DNA of 64,000 nucleotides, from assembly GCA_946405625.1 (NCBI GenBank), contig CAMJHQ010000016.1, positions 17,097 to 81,096 of the forward strand. Reading direction: 5' to 3'. The notes under the pieces are model-generated. The model did not search any database, was not told the DNA's origin, and was given only the letters and a program-made list of their open reading frames with translations. This stretch comes from an uncultured Lachnospiraceae bacterium (GTDB lineage Bacteria; Bacillota; Clostridia; Lachnospirales; Lachnospiraceae). Below, one piece after another: positions 1 to 8,303 of the stretch. The stretch's first letter is position 1. Each line of letters starts with the position of its first letter. The position numbers and the translations under genes were made by a program.

Positions 1-16
1 ATATTATCTGATTGTT

Positions 17-76
17 AAAAGCTCGTTGTTGCATATATCCAGGATTCAAGATACATAGTGGCAGCGAGCTTTTCAA
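17..76 (+). terminator. probable terminator hairpin of a gene left of the window
   Basis: The arms AAAAGCTCG (17-25) and CGAGCTTTT (66-74) are perfectly complementary and the second ends in a short T run. The loop is long (about 40 nt). It most likely ends transcription of a gene outside the window. Nothing else was recognised in 1-200. Confidence 0.5.
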
Positions 77-210
77 TATTTGATCAGCCATTATAGATTA
101 ACAAAATGATACATATGGAAAATAGATCATAATAGTAGAATTATCACTGGTTTGCATAAAACAGAATTATAACTGTTTAATATTTATATGCTGTCCTTGC
201 ATTAAGTCAG

Positions 211-219
211 TGGTATAAT
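211..219 (+). promoter_or_regulatory. candidate extended -10 promoter of the first gene
   Basis: TGGTATAAT at 211-219 has the extended -10 form TGnTATAAT. No good -35 is seen 17 bases upstream. A leader of about 90 bases would separate it from the ATG at 318. Confidence 0.4.
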
Positions 220-317
220 AGATATGTGATTTATATGTATATTTAGTAAGGTTAAAAGAATATGCTGATAAAATGTCAGTTATAAAGATAATGACAAAGT
301 GATTGTAAGAGGATTAT

Positions 318-638
318 ATGAATAAGGAAACAATAGATAGAATCAGGAAGTTTACTAGTGACAGAGATTGGGAGCAGTTTCATTCTCCGGAGAATCTGGC
401 AAAGTCAATAAGTATAGAGGCGGCAGAACTTCTTGAATGTTTTCAGTGGAGCGGCACTGAATATGATCTGGAACATGTAAAGGAAGAGCTGGCGGATGTG
501 CTTGTATATTGCAGGAATATGCTTGACGTTCTCGGACTTGATGAGGATGAGATTGTAAACTCAAAAATGAAAAAAAATGAGAAGAAATATCCTGTTGAGA
601 AGGCTAAAGGAAATTCTCAGAAATACGATGAACTATAA
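318..638 (+). CDS. MazG-like nucleotide pyrophosphohydrolase
   Basis: A 106-residue all-helical protein of the short MazG-like / dCTP pyrophosphatase type, which hydrolyses (d)NTPs to NMP plus pyrophosphate and cleans the nucleotide pool. Visible signatures are the EAAELLECFQW stretch (about residues 35-45) and EELADVLVYCRNML (about 57-70); these supply the EExxE and ExxD metal-binding acidic residues of the family. Length is normal for a single-domain member. The ATG at 318 follows AGAGG by about 6 bases. The gene stands at the head of a run of small plus-strand genes. The family is clear, but the exact nucleotide substrate cannot be read from sequence. Confidence 0.85.
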   Translation: MNKETIDRIRKFTSDRDWEQFHSPENLAKSISIEAAELLECFQWSGTEYDLEHVKEELADVLVYCRNMLDVLGLDEDEIVNSKMKKNEKKYPVEKAKGNSQKYDEL

Positions 639-728
639 ATTCCATTTATATGAGTGGATGATGGCTTTTGGTTTTCGCAAACATTTGTTTGATGTTTAAG
701 TTATTGAGGAGAATTTAAAGAAGATATT

Positions 729-1040
729 ATGGAAATAAGTAAAATAGTTCTAATAGTTTTCTTAATAATCTTTATTGTTTCAATAATTGCATATATTCTG
801 GTGAGGATATCATTCAATCAGATAGATATAAATCAGGCAGTTGCAAAACAGCAAGAAGAAGATAAAAGAATTAAAGATAAATATAATATAACAACCTATG
901 AAGATGAAAAACGGCGTAATGCTGAGTTGAAAGCTGAGTATGAAATGCTTAAACTTCAGGAAGAGAATAAAAAGCTTGAAGAAGAAATAAGCAGAATGAA
1001 ATATGCGAAAAACAAAACTGATCAACTATATGAACATTGA
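729..1040 (+). CDS. small single-pass membrane protein with coiled coil
   Basis: A 103-residue protein of unknown function. Residues about 5-27 form one hydrophobic transmembrane segment (ILIVFLIIFIVSIIAYILV region). The rest, from about residue 38 to 95, is strongly charged, Glu/Lys-rich and predicted as a long helix or coiled coil (repeated LKxEYExLKLQEENKKLEEE character). This suggests a membrane-anchored cytoplasmic coiled coil. The ATG at 729 follows GAGGAG by about 13 bases, a long spacing. It lies between the MazG-like and macro-domain genes in the same direction, with no obvious functional tie. Confidence 0.6.
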   Translation: MEISKIVLIVFLIIFIVSIIAYILVRISFNQIDINQAVAKQQEEDKRIKDKYNITTYEDEKRRNAELKAEYEMLKLQEENKKLEEEISRMKYAKNKTDQLYEH

Positions 1041-1079
1041 AATACATTTGGATGTTGCAGTTTACAGGAGTGTCTTGAT

Positions 1080-1595
1080 ATGCTAATTGCAAGAAAAGGT
1101 GATATAACAAAAATCTCAGATGTTGAGGCTATTGTAAATGCCGCTAATGAAAGCCTGCTTGGAGGCGGTGGTGTTGACGGTGCCATACATTTTGCTGCAG
1201 GGCCTGAGCTGTTAGAGGAGTGCAGAACTCTTGGTGGATGCTATATGGGCGAAGCTAAGATTACCAAAGCCTATAAGCTGCCGTGTGATTATATTATTCA
1301 CACAGTAGGACCGAGATGGCATGGTGGAAGCCGTGGAGAAGCTGAAACTCTAAAGAATTGTTATATTAATTCTCTTAAAGTTGCAATAGATAATGGAATC
1401 AGGACGATTGCATTTCCATCCATATCTACGGGAATATTTGGATATCCTGTGGAAGAGGCCGCGGAAGTTGCAGTAAATGCTGTGAATGATTTTCTGAAAG
1501 ATAATCCTGATAAAATAGATGATGTATATTGGATTCTCTTTGATAATAATTCTTTTGCTACATATGAGAAGGTTATCGCAAATCTGATCAAATAA
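1080..1595 (+). CDS. macro domain protein, probable O-acetyl-ADP-ribose deacetylase
   Basis: A 171-residue stand-alone macro domain of the MacroD/YmdB type, which binds ADP-ribose and removes O-acetyl or ADP-ribosyl groups. The signatures are present: [20 protein letters not shown] (about 19-38) forms the adenine- and ribose-binding loop with the Asn and GGGVDGAIH motif typical of hydrolytic members, and [14 protein letters not shown] (about 106-119) forms the diphosphate-binding loop. The domain fills the whole protein. The neighbours are small nucleotide-related genes (MazG-like upstream, HNH nuclease downstream), but no ADP-ribosyl transferase or sirtuin lies next to it. Confidence 0.9.
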   Translation: MLIARKGDITKISDVEAIVNAANESLLGGGGVDGAIHFAAGPELLEECRTLGGCYMGEAKITKAYKLPCDYIIHTVGPRWHGGSRGEAETLKNCYINSLKVAIDNGIRTIAFPSISTGIFGYPVEEAAEVAVNAVNDFLKDNPDKIDDVYWILFDNNSFATYEKVIANLIK

Positions 1596-1636
1596 ATCGA
1601 TGTATCATAGGTTAAATGTATTTATGGGGTTAATTA

Positions 1637-2797
1637 ATGCAATTTCAGAATGATATCTTACAGGTGCTGGGCACTGAATATCAGAATAATCTCGATATAG
1701 AAGGGTTCTCAAATATGATGAAGGACCCTTCTTATTGTTATAAATTCTACTGGCTTGAAGCAATTGTAAATCTGATATCTGAGGGTGTTGAGGAAACTAC
1801 ATTCAATGATATTATTGATGAGATGATTGCAAATGCATGGTATTCTGTAGTTGAATTTCATATTCATCTTAGTGGGATAATTTCCGGAGATGTTAAGGAT
1901 GGACTCGAAAGAGCAGTATTAAAGCTCTGCGAGATCAGTGATCTTAAGAGCAGCGCATCTAAAATGGAAATTAAGGATGCGATTAAAAAGCATAACAGCG
2001 AGCTGCTTCAGGAGAAGAAACAGCTCACAAATATGGTTCCGTACCGTGCACTCGCAGGTTTCTTTGCCAGGCATGATCAGAATGTAAATTGGGAGAGCAT
2101 TACAAGACTGGTTACTTATATTGAAATGTTTAACAGTACATATGAGCAGCTGCCGTACATTTTAGGAAAAGGACCTAATCTTCAGAAGGAAGTTATCTTC
2201 AATAAGGATTGGATACAGATGATTCAGGATAATACGGTGGCGATACTTGGCTGGATACAGTATGAGAAGGTTAAGTGGCTTCAGAACAACAATCCTGATG
2301 TTCCGGGGCTTGTATATAAGCTTGCACCGCTGAATGATAAGATGAGGAAGCTTTCAAATGTACGAAAGCTTTGGACTTCTATAATGGATATCCATGAGAT
2401 TCATGATGTTTTTACAGAAGATATAATAAAGGCAGATGAATTTGATGTTGATCATTTCGTCCCGTGGTCATTTGTGATGAATGATGAACTCTGGAACCTT
2501 ATGCCTATGGATAGCAGCCTTAATTCCAGCAAGAGTAACAAACTTCCCAAGTGGGATCCTTTCTTTAAGAAGTTTGCCGAAAATCAGTTTATAATGTATG
2601 AAGAGATCAATTCCAAAGAGGTTATCAGAAAGCTCTTTGAGAAATGTTACAGAGATAACCTGCATTCTATATGGGCAAATCAGGAACTGTATAGAGTAGG
2701 AAATTCGAGAGAAGCATTTTTTAAGATTCTTGAGTCAAATATGAAGCCTGTATATGATTCGGCCAGAAGACAAGGGTATCAGCTGTGGGAGTTATAG
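1637..2797 (+). CDS. HNH endonuclease domain protein
   Basis: A 386-residue protein. Its C-terminal third has an HNH/ββα-metal signature: DVDHFVPWS with the Asp-His pair at about residues 272-273, then WNLMP and NSSKSNKLP supplying the Asn and the last metal ligand region around 285-305. The roughly 265 residues before it are helical and not recognised. The HNH type without Cys pairs occurs in restriction-like, phage-defence and stand-alone bacterial nucleases. There is no methylase or helicase beside it, so a role in defence is only a possibility. It is preceded by GGGG-rich sequence 9 bases before the ATG. Confidence 0.7.
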   Translation: MQFQNDILQVLGTEYQNNLDIEGFSNMMKDPSYCYKFYWLEAIVNLISEGVEETTFNDIIDEMIANAWYSVVEFHIHLSGIISGDVKDGLERAVLKLCEISDLKSSASKMEIKDAIKKHNSELLQEKKQLTNMVPYRALAGFFARHDQNVNWESITRLVTYIEMFNSTYEQLPYILGKGPNLQKEVIFNKDWIQMIQDNTVAILGWIQYEKVKWLQNNNPDVPGLVYKLAPLNDKMRKLSNVRKLWTSIMDIHEIHDVFTEDIIKADEFDVDHFVPWSFVMNDELWNLMPMDSSLNSSKSNKLPKWDPFFKKFAENQFIMYEEINSKEVIRKLFEKCYRDNLHSIWANQELYRVGNSREAFFKILESNMKPVYDSARRQGYQLWEL

Positions 2798-2862
2798 AAA
2801 ATAGAAGATTTTGACGGTGTTTGGAATATGTTGTTAAGTAATAAAATGTGGAGATAAATAAA

Positions 2863-3282
2863 TTGAATTATAAAAACAGATTAAATATTTCATTGGTTTT
2901 GGATATAGGAATATTACTAGCAATAGTTATATTTAAACTGATCTATTACATCGGAAAGTACCAACGCGGCTTTTTTGGAAGTGCCTTGTTTTTTCTTGCC
3001 TGGACTGTCATCGGTATTCTTATATCCATAGTTCCGGCGGTTTTAATACTTGCGCTGATTGTATCAATTCAGCAAAGAAATGGAGCTGCTCCGAATAATT
3101 ATCTGAATCTGAAAAATTGCATCGGGTGGATTGTATTCAATATAGTCTTTGAATTTACTTCTTTGATCGGAGCTACGATGAGTTTGGACGGTGACTGGAT
3201 GGATATTGGAATTAAAATGCTTTTCTGTCATTTTTTATCTTTCCTGCCTGTAATATTGTTAAGAAAAGTATTTAAGAGATGA
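2863..3282 (+). CDS. four-pass membrane protein of unknown function
   Basis: About 139 residues with four hydrophobic segments: near 7-27, 38-68 (probably one or two helices), 90-110 and 117-135. No family was recognised. The start is uncertain. A GTG at 2848 would add five residues but has no ribosome binding site, whereas TTG at 2863 has GGAG at 2850-2853 with a 9-base spacer and is preferred here. The ATG-less start and poor context suggest weak expression. It lies 22 bases upstream of the glutaredoxin-like gene. Confidence 0.55.
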   Translation: MNYKNRLNISLVLDIGILLAIVIFKLIYYIGKYQRGFFGSALFFLAWTVIGILISIVPAVLILALIVSIQQRNGAAPNNYLNLKNCIGWIVFNIVFEFTSLIGATMSLDGDWMDIGIKMLFCHFLSFLPVILLRKVFKR

Positions 3283-3303
3283 TACATTAAGAGGAAAATT
3301 AAA

Positions 3304-3543
3304 ATGGAATTAAAGCTTTATATGTTTGAAACATGTCCATATTGCCGTAAGGTTATTAGGGAAATAGAAGAAAGCGGACGCACGGATATTGAGTATCACA
3401 ACATTCATAAGAATGAGCTGGACCGCCTTGAGCTTATCAGTGTAGGGGGTAAGCAGCAGGTTCCATGTCTCTTTATAGACGGAAAGCCTATGTATGAGAG
3501 TGATGACATAGTTGAATGGCTCAGAGAGCATCCACAGGTATAA
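3304..3543 (+). CDS. glutaredoxin-like thiol-disulfide protein
   Basis: A 79-residue protein of the glutaredoxin / GST-N thioredoxin fold. The redox motif CPYC is at residues 11-14 after the first beta strand. The conserved cis-proline loop QVPCLFIDG (about 52-60) and the terminal YESDDIVEWL helix, typical of glutathione-binding glutaredoxins, follow. It probably reduces disulfides or mixed disulfides in the cytoplasm; low-molecular-weight thiol partners in these anaerobes are uncertain. Length is that of the minimal family member. AGGAAAA precedes the ATG. Confidence 0.85.
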   Translation: MELKLYMFETCPYCRKVIREIEESGRTDIEYHNIHKNELDRLELISVGGKQQVPCLFIDGKPMYESDDIVEWLREHPQV

Positions 3544-3636
3544 ATGCTTGAACAAAGATAGGGCCATGATTATAGGAATGGTACCGCTACATTTAACAAT
3601 ACGAAACAGATTATATGATTAAAGGGGGGTATACAA

Positions 3637-4713
3637 ATGAAAAAACTATTCACATCTTTTCTGGTGCTGTCGCTCGTATTTTCATTATTCGGATGCGGAG
3701 AAAGAGAATCTCCTCCACAGCCGAATACGAGTGCTGACAATAAGACCGAAGCAATAACGGAAAGCTCTACAGAAGCAGCCACAGAGGCAGAGACTACAGA
3801 ATCAGCCACAGAAACAGATACTACAGAAGCAGCAACAGAGACAGATACAGCAGAATCAGCTACAGATACAGATCCTGTAGAATCAACCACAGAACGCGTT
3901 GTGCTGGATCTCGAGGACATATCTGAAACAAAAGAAAATGCCTTCACATGCACCTATGATGGTGTAAAGCATGATTTCATTCTCTCCCTTCCGGATGAAG
4001 TCGAAAATGCGCCTCTCATCGTGATGTTTCATGGAGCCGGTGATTCACCCGAAAACTTCCGCCGCACCAGTGGTTTTGATAATGACGCGCTTCCGAAGGG
4101 CTACGCTGTCTGCTATGTTGGCGGAACTGTCAACGGGAAGGCCGGAAGAAACTCTAGGAGCTGGAACTACGGAAGGCTCGAGCCTGATAACGACGATGTG
4201 GGATTCATTAAAGCTCTCGTAAACTATCTTGCTGATGAGTACTCAATCGACAAGGAGCATGTGTTCTGCGCCGGTTTCTCAAACGGCGGATTCATGAACT
4301 TCAGACTTGCACTTGAAGGTCAGGATACAGTTCTTGCTTGTGTTAGTGTCGGCGGTGATCTTTGTAAGACACTCTGGAAGGTGCGTCCTGAAAAGAACGA
4401 CGTTGGAATGCTTGTAGTCTACGGAGAGAACGACGAATCCATTCCGAAGAATATCGATGGTAGTTCAAAGACAGCTCTTGATCCCGCAATTGAGGAGGTC
4501 ATTGATTACATGGCTTCTTCAAACGGACTTGAGAAGAAGTCCGAAGATGAGATAGGAGACGGTTCAATCCTCTGCAAGTACGGAGTGGACTCGGATAAAG
4601 ACATGGTTTGGAGCGTCGTTGTGAATGATGGTAAGCACGGATGGCCTACTAAGGAGCTTGACGGCTTCAGTGTAAATGAGCTCATTCTGGAATTCTTCGA
4701 GAACTGGAGATGA
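3637..4713 (+). CDS. lipoprotein esterase of the PHB depolymerase / feruloyl esterase (CE1-like) type
   Basis: A 358-residue secreted lipoprotein. A signal peptide ends in the lipobox LFGC (Cys20). A low-complexity Thr/Glu/Ser-rich linker spans about 27-90, and an alpha/beta hydrolase domain follows to the end. The oxyanion stretch VMFHGAGDS, the nucleophile elbow GFSNGG (Ser215), DESIP (probable Asp region) and KHGWP (probable catalytic His) match the esterase family that includes polyhydroxybutyrate depolymerases and feruloyl or acetyl-xylan esterases. A role in removing acyl groups from plant polymers at the cell surface is inferred. The linker is built from a repeated TEAATETDT-like unit. 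A 20-bp tandem array starts at its stop codon. Confidence 0.8.
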   Translation: MKKLFTSFLVLSLVFSLFGCGERESPPQPNTSADNKTEAITESSTEAATEAETTESATETDTTEAATETDTAESATDTDPVESTTERVVLDLEDISETKENAFTCTYDGVKHDFILSLPDEVENAPLIVMFHGAGDSPENFRRTSGFDNDALPKGYAVCYVGGTVNGKAGRNSRSWNYGRLEPDNDDVGFIKALVNYLADEYSIDKEHVFCAGFSNGGFMNFRLALEGQDTVLACVSVGGDLCKTLWKVRPEKNDVGMLVVYGENDESIPKNIDGSSKTALDPAIEEVIDYMASSNGLEKKSEDEIGDGSILCKYGVDSDKDMVWSVVVNDGKHGWPTKELDGFSVNELILEFFENWR

Positions 4714-4783
4714 TCGGATATTACTAGAGATGATCGGATATTATTAGAGATGATCGGATATTATTAGAGATGATCGGATATTC
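4711..4783. repeat. 20-bp tandem repeat, 3.6 copies, starting at a stop codon
   Basis: Units begin at 4711, 4731, 4751 and 4771; the last is partial. The consensus is TGATCGGATATTATTAGAGA. The first TGA is the stop codon of the esterase gene, so the array begins exactly at the end of the coding sequence. Copies differ by a single base. Confidence 0.95.
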
Positions 4784-4844
4784 TTAACCTGTGATGACGT
4801 TCACCGAAACATTTTTGCAGAGTTCACAATTAAGGAAATTTGAA

Positions 4845-5375
4845 ATGAAAATATTTTTTGAAACAGAGCATTTTTCAGTGAGAAAACTTGAGCCGGAGGA
4901 TGCAGTCAGATTATATGAAAATCATGCAGAAGATAAAGTGAAGAAATGGTTTCCGAACGAAAGCTATGCTGATATTGAAGAAGCAAAGGGAGCTATTGAA
5001 TTCTTCGCAGCGTGTGTAGAAGAGAATCGTCTGCCGTTTGTTCTTGCGATTCAGTTGAAAGAGACAGGAGAATTGATAGGTGATACCGGCGTTAGTGAAG
5101 TCGATGGAGAGCCGGAGGCGGTTGAAATAGGCTATCAGATCTGCGATAAATACAGTGGCAGGGGATATGCCACTGAGGTACTTGAAGCTATGACAGAATT
5201 CTCATTTACCAGATTTGGGGCGACAGTAAGCTATGGACGAGTTGTTCATGGGAATGTAGCATCGTCCAGAGTGCTTGAAAAAGCGGGATATATGTTTGTT
5301 GAAGAAGAATTCGGAGCGGAAGATGATCCCTACGGCAACGGAATGCTCGTATATAAAAAGAATAGCACTGGATGA
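4845..5375 (+). CDS. GNAT-family N-acetyltransferase (RimJ/RimL type)
   Basis: About 176 residues. The protein has the RimJ/RimL-like order: an N-terminal TEHFSVRKLEPEDAVRLYE strand-helix, LIGDTGVSEVD, the acetyl-CoA pyrophosphate loop around YSGRGYATEVLEAM (consensus Q/RxxGxG/A), and the terminal NVASSRVLEKAGYMFVEEE motif typical of ribosomal-protein or small-molecule acetyltransferases. Substrate unknown. An ATG at 4791 is in frame, but AAGGA at 4832-4836 lies 8 bases before the ATG at 4845, which also gives the normal family N-terminus. A 73-bp repeat array begins directly after its stop codon. Confidence 0.85.
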   Translation: MKIFFETEHFSVRKLEPEDAVRLYENHAEDKVKKWFPNESYADIEEAKGAIEFFAACVEENRLPFVLAIQLKETGELIGDTGVSEVDGEPEAVEIGYQICDKYSGRGYATEVLEAMTEFSFTRFGATVSYGRVVHGNVASSRVLEKAGYMFVEEEFGAEDDPYGNGMLVYKKNSTG

Positions 5376-5715
5376 GGTTGATTTACTAACAATTTGCCTG
5401 ATTACTCAATTCTGTTAGTATGATATTTTTATTCCCTGATTGATTAGAGGTTGATTTACTAACAATTTGCTTGATTTCTCAATTTTGTTAGTATAAGATT
5501 CTTATTTCCCGATTGATAAGAGGTTGATTTACTAACAATTTGCCTGATTACTCAATTCTGTTAGTATATGATTCTTATTTTCCGATTGAATAGTGGTTGA
5601 TTTACTAACAATTTTGCCTGATTACTCAATTCTGTTAGTATATGATTCTTATTTCCCGATTGAATAGGGGCTGATTTACTAACAATTTGCCTGATTACTC
5701 GATTCTGTTAGTATA
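5376..5715. repeat. 73-bp tandem repeat array 1, five copies, each with an inverted-repeat element
   Basis: Units start at 5376, 5449, 5522, 5595 and 5669, so the period is 73, 73, 73 and 74; the last copy is truncated at about 5715. Each carries a 37-bp element (5384-5420, then 5457, 5530, 5603 and 5677) that starts TACTAACAA and ends TGTTAGTA, which are inverted copies of each other. The 36 bases between elements are also conserved within the array, which excludes CRISPR spacers. The array starts at the base after the GNAT stop codon. Array 2 at 24107-24495 has the same arms and period. Confidence 0.95.
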
Positions 5716-5751
5716 TTGTACAGTACAGTGCGAAGCGCAGGATGAGACAAA

Positions 5752-5779
5752 AGCCTTCCCGATGTGGGAAGGCTTTTTT
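5752..5779 (+). terminator. Rho-independent terminator and intron landing site
   Basis: Arms AGCCTTCCC (5752-5760) and GGGAAGGCT (5766-5774) with a 5-base loop are followed by a T run to 5779. The group IIC intron starts a few bases later. Group IIC introns are known to insert just after terminator hairpins. Confidence 0.85.
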
Positions 5780-5782
5780 ATG

Positions 5783-7643
5783 GTTTGCGCGCCATGGGCG
5801 CGCTCTAACGGGTGCAAGTCCCGAACACGCCCAGATAGTGGGAAGTGTATAGCTGAACAGCAAGGGTGTCCATCGTGAGGTGGAATCTGAAGGAAGCTGT
5901 AAGCAAATCTCTGGTCCGACGGACAGAAATCACATATAAGGCTAGGCTACGAGAGATAAGTTGGCCATAAGCAACGAAGTCTAATAACTATCACATTTGT
6001 AGTAGCAGAGTAAATGTGGCGGATATATGGAGAGAAAGAGCGTGCACCTTAAGCGTGGAGGTCTCACAGAGGTTCCATTAGCCTAGTAACAACGAACTGT
6101 GAGAAGTCAGCCGAGCCCATAGTAGTGAAGAAGTCTCTGTAATGGGGATGGAGCGAAGGGGCGAACAATCAATAAGTTTGAGTATGTCTCGTGTTGCAGA
6201 AATGACAACATCTGCCGTAACCAATCGGGGTAAAGGTGGTCAAATCAAGCGAGGCGGAAAGGAAAGAACGCATGGACACAAGTAGTCTAATGGAGCAGAT
6301 ACTATCTAGCGATAATCTCAACAGAGCATATCTGCAAGTCGTACGAAACAAAGGTGCAGAGGGAGTGGACGGAATGAAGTACACAGAACTCAAGGAACAT
6401 CTTGCAAAGAACGGCGAAATTATCAAAGAACAGCTGAGGACAAGAAAGTATAAACCTCAGCCAGTACGAAGAGTGGAGATACCAAAGCCTGATGGCGGTG
6501 TCAGAAACCTAGGAGTACCAACAGTAACAGACAGATTCATACAACAAGCCATAGCACAGGTATTAACACCAATCTATGAGGAACAATTCCATGACCACAG
6601 TTATGGATTCAGACCTAATAGATGTGCACAGCAAGCAATCCTAACAGCGCTCGATATGATGAATGATGGTAATGACTGGATTGTAGATATTGACTTGGAA
6701 AAGTTCTTCGACACAGTTAATCACGATAAACTTATGACTATCATAGGTAGAACCATAAAAGATGGAGATGTTATTTCTATCATAAGAAAATATCTAGTCA
6801 GTGGAATCATGATTGATGATGAGTACGAGGACTCTGTTGTGGGAACACCACAAGGAGGAAATCTATCGCCGTTATTGGCAAACATCATGCTGAATGAACT
6901 TGATAAGGAAATGGAAAAGCGAGGACTAAACTTCGTAAGATACGCTGATGATTGTATCATCATGGTAGGTAGTGAAATGTCTGCTAACAGAGTCATGAGA
7001 AACATTTCACGATTCATAGAAGAGAAACTAGGATTAAAAGTCAACATGACCAAGAGCAAAGTAGATAGACCAAACAAGATTAAATATCTTGGATTTGGAT
7101 TCTTCTTTGATGCAAAATCACAGCTATTCAAGGCAAAACCACATGCAAAATCGATAGCGAAGTTTAAGAAGAGAATGAAAGAATTAACATGTCGTAGTTG
7201 GGGAGTTAGCAATGATTACAAAATAATGAAACTCAATCAGCTTATTAGAGGGTGGATTAACTACTTCAAAATAGGAAGTATGAAAGTACTCTGTAATAGA
7301 TTCGACGAAAATATCAGATATAGACTTCGTATGTGTATTTGGAAGCACTGGAAAACTCCACAGAACAGAGCAATAAATTTGATGAAGCTAAATGTACCAA
7401 GATGGGCAGCGTATAAAATCGCCTATTGTGGAGACAGATATGCAAGACTCGCTCACAATGGATGGGTACAAAAGGCTATAAGTACAAAGAGACTAACCTC
7501 ATTTGGATTAGTCTCAATGTTAGATTACTACACCGAAAGGTGTGTTACTTGTTAAGTTGATTGAACCGCCGTGTACCGAACGGTACGCACGGTGGTGTGA
7601 GAGGTCGGAATTTCTCACTTGTGAGAAATTCCTCCTACTCGAT
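5783..7643 (+). mobile_element. group IIC intron with intact maturase gene
   Basis: The element, about 1.86 kb, carries a structured 5' RNA region (5783-6235), a reverse transcriptase gene in domain IV, and 3' domains V and VI. Domain V is at about 7564-7598, with stem GTGTACC / GGTACGCAC around a GAAC loop. Domain VI is a long hairpin, GGAATTTCTCAC paired with GTGAGAAATTCC (about 7607-7632), followed by CTACTCGAT with the expected bulged A near the 3' end. The 5' end is placed at about 5783 (GTTTGCG) and the 3' end at 7642-7643; both may be off by a few bases. It lies directly after a terminator, as class C introns do, and downstream of a repeat array, so it breaks no gene. Confidence 0.88.
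6272..7555 (+). CDS. ltrA: group II intron reverse transcriptase / maturase
   Basis: A 427-residue intron-encoded protein. It has reverse transcriptase blocks RT0-RT7, with the catalytic YADD at residues 224-227 and the preceding GTPQGGNLSPLLANIMLNELD block, and a maturase X / thumb domain after about residue 300 (LNQLIRGWINYFKIG is the classic group II maturase motif). There is no C-terminal HNH endonuclease domain, as is usual for class C. From memory the sequence is very close to the Eubacterium rectale maturase called MarathonRT, including the same length and MDTS..LMEQILSSDNLNRAYLQ start. A GTG at 6236 is in frame, but the ATG at 6272, preceded by AAAGGAAAG, matches that homologue. It helps splice and reverse-splice the intron RNA and primes cDNA synthesis. 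All motifs look intact. Confidence 0.95.
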   Translation: MDTSSLMEQILSSDNLNRAYLQVVRNKGAEGVDGMKYTELKEHLAKNGEIIKEQLRTRKYKPQPVRRVEIPKPDGGVRNLGVPTVTDRFIQQAIAQVLTPIYEEQFHDHSYGFRPNRCAQQAILTALDMMNDGNDWIVDIDLEKFFDTVNHDKLMTIIGRTIKDGDVISIIRKYLVSGIMIDDEYEDSVVGTPQGGNLSPLLANIMLNELDKEMEKRGLNFVRYADDCIIMVGSEMSANRVMRNISRFIEEKLGLKVNMTKSKVDRPNKIKYLGFGFFFDAKSQLFKAKPHAKSIAKFKKRMKELTCRSWGVSNDYKIMKLNQLIRGWINYFKIGSMKVLCNRFDENIRYRLRMCIWKHWKTPQNRAINLMKLNVPRWAAYKIAYCGDRYARLAHNGWVQKAISTKRLTSFGLVSMLDYYTERCVTC

Positions 7644-7649
7644 TATTAA

Positions 7650-8303
7650 TTAATTATAATTATCAGTTCCATCAGTTCCATCATTCTCCTCATTAACAAT
7701 ATTACCTGTTAATAATACTCCACAGCTGGGACAGTATTTATATGTTATAGGATATTTATCTCCACATATATCACATTTTATCATAACAAATGTAGAGACC
7801 GGACCAGCAGTTTCAGGATCATCAGATATATCTGTAACAGGACGCATATGAAAATCAGGATCATCAGATCTATCTGTGATAGGACTCTTATAAATATCAT
7901 GACCATTAATTCTATAAATAGTGGATTTACGATTCTGAATATAATAATCATCTATTTCATGTCCATTACTGCGATTTGTACCTGTTATTTTTCTGAGTAA
8001 AGGAATTATAATAAATGTACCTACAAATATAGCTAAAAAATCTATTATAGCAATTTCATAATAGCCAATAATATCACAGTATATTAATATTGCTGCTCTG
8101 ATTCCAGATAAAATATATAGAACAATCTTACTGTTGTCTTTAGAAATCATTTTGGATAATGGCTTTAATACAAAAACAGTCATATGGATTGAAACAAAGC
8201 ATTCCACAAATATAATAGCTGGGAGATGTGATTTTTCTGCTTCAACATCATAATTCATATTATTCAAAAAATTCAAAAAATTCATAATATTCAAAATATT
8301 CAT
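7650..8303 (-). CDS. membrane protein with C-terminal zinc ribbon
   Basis: 217 residues with about three hydrophobic segments (roughly 30-48, 63-82 and 85-103), then a polar region with a repeated RSDDP / ISDDP motif, and finally a zinc ribbon made of CDICG and CPSCG (about 178-197). Such tails are common in Firmicutes membrane proteins of unknown function. The N-terminus is oddly Asn-rich (MNILNIMNFLNFLNNMN). The ATG at 8303 is preceded on the minus strand by GGAAGGAATGGGGGG, a good ribosome binding site. The intron inserted just 3' of it leaves only about 7 bases between its stop and the intron end, so its own terminator has probably been replaced by intron sequence. Confidence 0.7.
   Translation of the reverse strand: MNILNIMNFLNFLNNMNYDVEAEKSHLPAIIFVECFVSIHMTVFVLKPLSKMISKDNSKIVLYILSGIRAAILIYCDIIGYYEIAIIDFLAIFVGTFIIIPLLRKITGTNRSNGHEIDDYYIQNRKSTIYRINGHDIYKSPITDRSDDPDFHMRPVTDISDDPETAGPVSTFVMIKCDICGDKYPITYKYCPSCGVLLTGNIVNEENDGTDGTDNYN

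Noticed and set aside
1080..2797. Macro domain plus HNH nuclease as a defence island
   Set aside because: No partner genes such as an ADP-ribosyl transferase, methylase, helicase or antitoxin are adjacent; the idea has no support beyond proximity.
3570..3953. Minus-strand open frame opposite the esterase lipoprotein
   Set aside because: It mirrors the Thr/Glu-rich linker of the real gene and encodes only Ser/Val repeats.
5376..5715. CRISPR array (37-bp repeats, 36-bp spacers)
   Set aside because: The would-be spacers are nearly identical to each other in every unit and no cas gene is present; it is a tandem repeat.
5687..5878. Open frame at the 5' end of the intron
   Set aside because: It lies in structured intron RNA and in the preceding array; no homology or ribosome binding site.
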